Position numbers and translations under genes: made by a program. The notes beneath the pieces were generated by a model that was not told the origin of the DNA, did no database searches, and saw only the letters and a program-made list of their open reading frames with translations. From assembly GCA_900548115.1 (NCBI GenBank), contig URJL01000002.1, positions 1-64,000 on the forward strand: a stretch of DNA of 64,000 nucleotides. Direction: 5' to 3'. Positions within the stretch are counted from its first letter, which is position 1. Each line of letters opens with the position of its first letter. The stretch comes from an uncultured Eubacteriales bacterium (GTDB taxonomy: Bacteria > Bacillota > Clostridia > Oscillospirales > CAG-382). Below are positions 59,225-64,000 of this stretch, in pieces.

Positions 59225-60847
59225 TCAGTTAAAGAGGGACAGAAGAACACCGGCGGCGATAGCCGAACCGATAACGCCCGCAACGTTCGGACCCATGGCG
59301 TGCATGAGAAGGAAGTTCTTCGGGTTATCCTTCTGACCGACAACCTGCGAAACGCGGGCTGCCATCGGTACAGCCGATACACCGGCGGAACCGATAAGAG
59401 GATTGATCTTGTTCTTCAAGAACAGATTCATAAACTTTGCAAGCAATACGCCGCCCGCCGTACCGAGACCGAAGGCAACAACGCCCATAACAATGATCTT
59501 GATGGTCTGAAGCGAGAGGAAGGTGTCTGCCGTTGCGGTTGCACCGACCGTTGTTCCGAGGAAGATGGTAACGATATTGCAAAGCTCATTCTGAGCTGTC
59601 TTGGAGAGACGATCGGTAACGCCGCACTCACGGAAGATATTACCGAGCATAAGACAGCCGACAAGGGGCGCTGCCGAGGGAACCAAAAAGGCAACAAACG
59701 CCGTTACGACAAACGGGAAAATGATCTTTTCGGTCTTGGAAACGGGGCGAAGCGCCTTCATTTCGATCTGACGTTCCTTCTTTGTGGTCAGTGCCTTCAT
59801 GATCGGAGGCTGAATAACCGGAACGAGCGCCATATACGAATAAGCCGCCACCGCGATCGGACCCAAGAGATGAGGAGCGAGTCGCGTCGTCACATAAATC
59901 GCCGTCGGTCCGTCCGCACCGCCGATAATACCGATCGAGCCTGCTTCCGCACCGGTAAAGCCGAGTTTTCTTGCTGCAAAATAGGTGACAAAAATACCGA
60001 GCTGTGCCGCTGCGCCGAGAAGGAGGCTCTTGGGGTTTGCGATAAGGGGACCGAAGTCGGTCATAGCGCCGACACCGAGGAAGATAAGACACGGATAAAT
60101 ACCGAGCTTAACACCGAGGTACAGATAGTCGAGAAGACCGGGGGTTACGGCGCTCGTCGCGTCAAAGAGATTCCAGTGTGCATGACCGTTTGCGAACAGC
60201 TCTTCATGGAACATCTCCGCACCGGGAAGGTTGGTAAGGAGCATACCGAAAGCGATCGGCAAAAGAAGAAGCGGTTCAAAGCCCTTGCCGATAGCAAGAT
60301 ATGCCAAAACAAACGCGATCAGGATCATGATAAGACACTTCGGGTTTTCTTTGAAACCGTTAAGCGCGGTCTGCGAAACGAAATTCCGGATCGCTTCGAG
60401 AGCGGTGGGAGAGGTCTCGTTCAGAATGTCGGAAAACTCCGCTTCGCTCACGACAATACTGTCAATATCGTTCGTGTTTTCATAATAGGAGAAGCGCAGG
60501 TCAACCTTTGCGTCATCCTTTACGTTTCCTTCAATGTGATAGGTAAGATCCAATGTCTTGCCCGCATTGAGAAGAAAACCGTTCGACGAGTACATGTCGT
60601 TGTTGTAACCCGAAAATGCAACTTCGTCGGAAACCGCCGTAGGATAAACGACATAATAGTCGGTCGTAGTCGTGTTGGAAACGGAGACACTCAGCGCCTC
60701 CGCAATGCCGGTAGCTTCGTTCTTTTTCAGCTCGACACTGATTTTAAAGGGATTCGGTGCTTCCTCCGTCTCGGCAAAAACGGAAAGACCGAGTGCCGAA
60801 ATCAAAAGAACCACACAAGCCAAAACAGCTGAAATTCTTTTTTTCAT
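59225..60847 (-). CDS. oadB: Sodium-translocating decarboxylase, beta subunit, with N-terminal exported domain
   Basis: A 540-residue membrane subunit that decarboxylates carboxybiotin and pumps sodium. The core (about 165-540) has many helices with [20 protein letters not shown] near 308 and [18 protein letters not shown], the ion-channel signatures. Unusually, a signal peptide (1-25) and a 140-residue extracytoplasmic beta-rich domain ([20 protein letters not shown] onwards) precede it; typical OadB proteins of about 370-430 residues lack this. It lies between the biotin carrier and oadA genes. Confidence 0.9.
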   Translation of the reverse strand: MKKRISAVLACVVLLISALGLSVFAETEEAPNPFKISVELKKNEATGIAEALSVSVSNTTTTDYYVVYPTAVSDEVAFSGYNNDMYSSNGFLLNAGKTLDLTYHIEGNVKDDAKVDLRFSYYENTNDIDSIVVSEAEFSDILNETSPTALEAIRNFVSQTALNGFKENPKCLIMILIAFVLAYLAIGKGFEPLLLLPIAFGMLLTNLPGAEMFHEELFANGHAHWNLFDATSAVTPGLLDYLYLGVKLGIYPCLIFLGVGAMTDFGPLIANPKSLLLGAAAQLGIFVTYFAARKLGFTGAEAGSIGIIGGADGPTAIYVTTRLAPHLLGPIAVAAYSYMALVPVIQPPIMKALTTKKERQIEMKALRPVSKTEKIIFPFVVTAFVAFLVPSAAPLVGCLMLGNIFRECGVTDRLSKTAQNELCNIVTIFLGTTVGATATADTFLSLQTIKIIVMGVVAFGLGTAGGVLLAKFMNLFLKNKINPLIGSAGVSAVPMAARVSQVVGQKDNPKNFLLMHAMGPNVAGVIGSAIAAGVLLSLFN

Positions 60848-60895
60848 AAGTAGTTCCTTTCTCTGTTTTCGATATTCTTATATCGTGCTCGACTC

Positions 60896-61270
60896 TCAGC
60901 CGATCGAGAAAAGGAACGCACCGGATTCAACCATCTGACCCTTCTGAACGCCGACTGCCGTAACGGTGCCGTCGCAGGGGATCATAATTTCATTTTCCAT
61001 CTTCATGGCTTCGAGGATCATACCGACCTGACCTGCCTTGACCGCGTCGCCGACCTTGATGTTAACGGCGAGAATGTTGCCGGGCATAGGGGAGTTGACC
61101 TGTTCGCCCTTACCGGGTGCCGCTGCAGGTGCGGGAGCTGCCGCAGGAGCTGCTGCCGGTGCGGCGGCGGGAGCTGCTGCCGATGCGGCATTTTTGATCT
61201 CGGAGGCGTCTGCTTCTTCGATGGATACTTCGTAGAATGTTCCGTTGACGTTAATCTTGTACTGTTTCAT
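60896..61270 (-). CDS. Biotin carboxyl carrier protein of the sodium pump
   Basis: A 124-residue biotin carrier. The biotinylated Lys is in ILEAMKMENEI (about 90), in a lipoyl/biotinyl fold that starts at GEQVNSPMPGNILAVNIKVG. A flexible Ala/Pro linker (about 30-52) joins it to the N-terminal part. It carries CO2 between OadA and OadB. It could also serve the acetyl-CoA carboxylase, whose operon here lacks accB, but that is speculation. Confidence 0.92.
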   Translation of the reverse strand: MKQYKINVNGTFYEVSIEEADASEIKNAASAAAPAAAPAAAPAAAPAPAAAPGKGEQVNSPMPGNILAVNIKVGDAVKAGQVGMILEAMKMENEIMIPCDGTVTAVGVQKGQMVESGAFLFSIG

Positions 61271-61306
61271 GATACTTCACCTTTCATTTTTGATCTTTTT
61301 AAAAAA

Positions 61307-61588
61307 TCAGAGCTTTTTGATCGAAAGAATGCGGATTCCGGAAATGTCTTTGCCGGTGTATTCCGCAATGGCTGCCGCGATCGCTGCGGCAAGCTCGGGT
61401 CTCGAGGGAATCTGCGCCGCGGCGGGAGCATTTGCGTTCACGCTCGTCTGCCGGACATCGGCACTTGCACTCGGCTTCTTTTCGAATTTGCGAATGCAAA
61501 AGCTCATGAACATGCAGACGAAAATGATGCAAATAAGACCGACAAATACAACGCCCAGTCCCATCAGAATAACAAATCCATCGCTCAT
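61307..61588 (-). CDS. oadG: Sodium pump decarboxylase, gamma subunit
   Basis: A 93-residue protein with one N-terminal membrane helix (VILMGLGVVFVGLICIIFVC), a basic/Ala-Pro linker and a short C-terminal region (ELAAAIAAAIAEYTGKDISG). It assembles the alpha and beta subunits. GGAGG precedes the ATG. First gene of the operon, 36 nt before the biotin carrier. Confidence 0.88.
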   Translation of the reverse strand: MSDGFVILMGLGVVFVGLICIIFVCMFMSFCIRKFEKKPSASADVRQTSVNANAPAAAQIPSRPELAAAIAAAIAEYTGKDISGIRILSIKKL

Positions 61589-61710
61589 AACTGTACCTCC
61601 ATTTGAAATGTTCTATCATGAACGGACCGTACGGAACCGTTTTGCTCCCTTTTTTGCGTGTTTGTTCGAAACAAAACAATGTCGGTAGATCCAAATTTCA
61701 GACATTATAC

Positions 61711-61739
61711 ATTATATACCAATTGTTCGAAAAACACAA
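61711..61739 (-). promoter_or_regulatory. Promoter of the oad operon
   Basis: Minus strand TTGTGT (61739-61734), 17-nt spacer, TATAAT (61716-61711), back-to-back with the araC2 promoter. Confidence 0.75.
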
Positions 61740-61808
61740 GAGCTTTTCCCGAATTTCGGAATTTTTTTTCAAAGTCCGCAAAATTCTTCGCCGTTTGTCC
61801 GATAAACC

Positions 61809-61837
61809 TTGCGAATTTCGGTGTAATTTGTTATAAT
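61809..61837 (+). promoter_or_regulatory. Promoter of araC2
   Basis: TTGCGA (61809-61814), 17-nt spacer, TATAAT (61832-61837). The 70 bp between the two divergent promoters holds an imperfect palindrome TTCCCGAATTTCGGAA (61746-61761). Confidence 0.8.
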
Positions 61838-61861
61838 ACCTTTGAAAAAGGGGAGATGGCT

Positions 61862-62737
61862 ATGTATAAATACATGTCGGGCAATTTTTTCACAAAAGAC
61901 CGTGTGTACGTTAAGAAAATTCTTTCCGAAACCGACACGGCGGAGGATATCCACACGCATGATTTTATCGAAATGGTCTACATTTTGAGCGGAACGGGAG
62001 CGCACAGCATTAACTCCGTTACCTATAATGTCAGAAAGGGAGACCTTTTATTCATCAATTACGGGGAAACACACTCTTTTACCGTCGGAAAAGACGGCAT
62101 GACCTTTTATAACATTCTCATTCGCCCCGAGTTTTTCAGCGAAAACCTTTTGAATTCGGAAAACGCTTTTGAACTTTTGAGTCTCACTTCCTTTTCCGAA
62201 CTGAGCCCGCTTGTCAACCGTGAGTGTCCCTTTGTAAGCCTGAAAGGGGAGGATATCAAACGTTTTGAAACGCTGCTTGTCCTGCTTACGGAGGAATTTG
62301 AGGGAGAACGCAGCGGGAGGAAGACTATGCTTGCGTCGCTTATGACGGCGCTTATGACCTATACCTTTCGCGCCATGTCGCCCGATATTGCACAAAAACA
62401 TGTGACCGATGATATTCTGCGTTACATCGAAGAGCATTACCATGAAAAGATCTCTCTGCGTGATCTTGCCGAACGAAGCTTTTACACGCCCTCTTATTTC
62501 AGCCGACTGTTTAAAGATACCTACAGCGTAACGCTGACCGATTTTTTGATCCGAACCCGCATCGAAAAAAGCTGTTCGCTTTTGAGCACCACTTCGCTTT
62601 CGGTCGAAGAGGTCTGCGCGTCGGTCGGATATACGGACAAAACCAAGTTTTACCGACATTTCAAAGAGATCACGCGGAAAACGCCCGCGGAATATCGACG
62701 CGAAATATCGAAACGAAGCAAAGTAGAAACAAAATAA
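61862..62737 (+). CDS. AraC-family transcriptional regulator (araC2)
   Basis: A 291-residue paralogue of araC1. The cupin sensor has IHTHDFIEMVYILSG (about 33-47) and KGDLLFINYGETHSF (about 60-74). The C-terminal DNA-binding domain (about 185-285) shows YIEEHYHEKISLRDLAERSF, YFSRLFKDTYSVTLTDFL and FYRHFKEITRKTPAEYRR. GGGGAG 7 nt upstream supports the ATG at 61862 over that at 61856. Divergent from the oad operon across about 270 bp, which it may control, although sensors of this kind usually bind sugars. Confidence 0.9.
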   Translation: MYKYMSGNFFTKDRVYVKKILSETDTAEDIHTHDFIEMVYILSGTGAHSINSVTYNVRKGDLLFINYGETHSFTVGKDGMTFYNILIRPEFFSENLLNSENAFELLSLTSFSELSPLVNRECPFVSLKGEDIKRFETLLVLLTEEFEGERSGRKTMLASLMTALMTYTFRAMSPDIAQKHVTDDILRYIEEHYHEKISLRDLAERSFYTPSYFSRLFKDTYSVTLTDFLIRTRIEKSCSLLSTTSLSVEEVCASVGYTDKTKFYRHFKEITRKTPAEYRREISKRSKVETK

Positions 62738-62861
62738 TTGATAAAATCGGTCGAAACGACCTATTCTTTAAAGTAAAATCGGGATAAAACCGCACATCCT
62801 TTCCTTTTCCCGCATATACTGATATTGTCTTTTGATAAAATCAGCCGATAGGGGGATTTTT

Positions 62862-63677
62862 ATGTCCGCAACGCGTGCGGCGCAATCCGCGCCCGATCTT
62901 ACTTACACAAAAAATCGAAAAGAACCCGCCGAAAATACATCGGCAAGCCCTCACAATAACACAACAGAAACTGTTCCGTCCGCCGTTCTTTCGCTCTCAT
63001 CGCCGCAAGCCGTTCTGCTGCCCGACGGAACGCTGTCTTTGTTGCTTACCGTTCACAATACGGGAACCGTCCCGTTAAGCGGCGCGGTCGCAGAGGTTTG
63101 CTGTGACTGCACCGCTTTACAGCCGATGCAAGGCTCGGCGTGGTTCTGCGGCGCGGACAGTGAGCCGACGCTTATCGTTCCGCGCCCGGACGACGGAATT
63201 ATTCTTGATCTTCCGAGCGAAATCGGGGCGGGGCAGACCGTATATGCAGTACTTACCCTTTGTATGCACGAGTGTGATTTTCCCAAACAAGTAACACTGT
63301 CCGCCGTTTTATATGCCAATCGCATGCAGACTGTTTCTTCGGAAAGCATCACTTTTCCCGTGTGCTGTGCAAATATTGAAACACGTAAAGAATGTGTTCG
63401 CGGAAGCAGCGTGGATCGCGCAACTTTTCGGATTATCCTGACAAATTCCGGGACGGGAAGCGCCTGCAACATTACGGTTGAGGATCTTTTGCCCGAGAGT
63501 TTCTGTGTCGAGCATGTTTTGTACGCAGGGTTTGAGCTTGCGGAAAACGTGCAGTACACGGTCGTTGGAACCAAAATCAGGATTCTTCTCCCGACCTGTA
63601 TTCGCCCGCAGACGGCAGGCGAGATTACCGTGACGGGTCATTTTGAGAAAAATGATTCAAAAAACTCTTTCGCATAA
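62862..63677 (+). CDS. DUF11-like protein of unknown function
   Basis: A 271-residue protein. GGGGG supports the ATG at 62862. A polar N-terminal 45 residues precede two Ig-like beta domains: LLLTVHNTGTVPLSGAVAEV (about 60-80) and FRIILTNSGTGSACNITVED (about 188-207), the pattern of DUF11 repeats. Eight or more Cys (VCCDC, VCCANIETRKEC) are present. Signal peptide, membrane helix and wall anchor are absent, which is odd for this fold, usually found outside cells; spore or other coats contain such proteins in some Firmicutes. Confidence 0.65.
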   Translation: MSATRAAQSAPDLTYTKNRKEPAENTSASPHNNTTETVPSAVLSLSSPQAVLLPDGTLSLLLTVHNTGTVPLSGAVAEVCCDCTALQPMQGSAWFCGADSEPTLIVPRPDDGIILDLPSEIGAGQTVYAVLTLCMHECDFPKQVTLSAVLYANRMQTVSSESITFPVCCANIETRKECVRGSSVDRATFRIILTNSGTGSACNITVEDLLPESFCVEHVLYAGFELAENVQYTVVGTKIRILLPTCIRPQTAGEITVTGHFEKNDSKNSFA

Positions 63678-63775
63678 ATAATTTTTTCCCGGACGGAACT
63701 TTTCCTTTTGCAATTCGTCTTATGAGACAGAACGGTAAAAATTGCCGCTCAGATCGCAATAGGGGAGGAATCGTC

Positions 63776-63976
63776 ATGAAACAATCGATCAAGCAGAATT
63801 TAATCTTCTTATCCGCAACACTCATAATTTTCGGCGCACTTCGTGTTCTTGCGCCCGAAATTCGTCTTATGACGAACTCCGAAGCGGCCGTTCCGCTGTC
63901 GGCACTTTTGTCCGTACTCGTCGGATTTTTTGCCGAGGGAATTTACTGTGTAGGCAAAAAGATCAAAGCAAGATAA
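63776..63976 (+). CDS. Small membrane protein of unknown function
   Basis: A 66-residue protein with two predicted membrane helices (LIFLSATLIIFGALRVLA and AVPLSALLSVLVGFFAEGIY) and a basic C-terminus (KKIKAR). GGGGAGG precedes the ATG at 63776. No family recognised. The last 24 nt of the window hold nothing readable. Confidence 0.7.
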   Translation: MKQSIKQNLIFLSATLIIFGALRVLAPEIRLMTNSEAAVPLSALLSVLVGFFAEGIYCVGKKIKAR

Positions 63977-64000
63977 AACTCCTTTTTCTTTCCAAAACCA

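Noticed and set aside
59300..60832. A 510-codon open frame on the plus strand opposite oadB
   Set aside because: It is fully antisense to a clear sodium-pump gene, is rich in Arg, Asn and His with no fold or ribosome site, and follows from the codon pattern of the real gene.
61110..61190. Short tandem repeat in DNA
   Set aside because: It encodes the Ala/Pro linker of the biotin carrier, a normal low-complexity coding region.
1..64000. CRISPR array, prophage or rRNA genes
   Set aside because: No spaced direct repeats, no phage structural or integrase genes and no rRNA stretches were seen on either strand.

Overview
The window is chromosomal DNA from a low-to-mid-GC Gram-positive anaerobe of the class Clostridia. 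I infer this from the IspH-ribosomal S1 fusion next to cmk and plsC, an efp/CD1247-type gene pair, FabK as the enoyl reductase, an Oad-type sodium pump and many S-layer homology (SLH) proteins. Order and genus cannot be fixed by reading alone. Promoters of the TTGACA-N17-TATAAT type and AGGAGG-type ribosome sites are common and helped choose starts; several genes use TTG.

Region 1 (1-14.9 kb) is a carbohydrate locus. A divergent AraC regulator (araC1) faces a 1398-residue secreted protein ending in a calcineurin-like phosphoesterase. An operon follows: a DUF6259-like glycosidase, a GH106-like hydrolase, a GH39-like hydrolase and an SLH/beta-helix surface protein. The first gene and the operon share a near-identical 47-bp element at the same distance from the -10 box, so they probably form one regulon. 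Region 2 (14.9-23.4 kb) holds a decayed AraC gene, tRNA-Ser(CGA), two more SLH surface proteins, an aldo/keto reductase and a GH78 rhamnosidase pseudogene. No sugar transporter is present.

Region 3 (23.5-38.85 kb) is one long Wzx/Wzy-type polysaccharide operon. It starts at a consensus promoter and a structured leader with an intrinsic attenuator. It encodes a phosphoglycosyl transferase, a Wzy/ligase, two polysaccharide co-polymerase-like proteins, a pyruvyl transferase, four glycosyltransferases, an SLH protein, a hexapeptide acyltransferase, a flippase and a DivIVA-like protein. Pyruvylated wall polysaccharide is the known ligand of SLH domains, so this locus may build the anchor for the SLH proteins in the window.

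Region 4 (38.85-46.8 kb, minus strand) is the type II fatty-acid operon fabH-acpP-fabK-fabD-fabG-fabF-fabZ-accD-accA, without accB or accC. It lies behind a TetR-family gene. Four copies of a palindrome CRGCACA-N3-TGTGCYG sit at the tetR promoter (one) and upstream of fabH (three), pointing to a dedicated lipid regulon.

Region 5 (47-56.3 kb) is housekeeping: an RpiR regulator, a flavoprotein, cmk, plsC, ispH-S1, a YqeG phosphatase, an endonuclease IV-like protein, an M24 peptidase, efp and a CD1247-like protein. Region 6 (56.3-57.6 kb) has an M14-like gene cut short beside a dead IS200 copy. Region 7 (57.6-62.8 kb) is a sodium-pumping decarboxylase operon (gamma, biotin carrier, beta, alpha) divergent from a second AraC regulator. 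Two small uncharacterised genes close the window.
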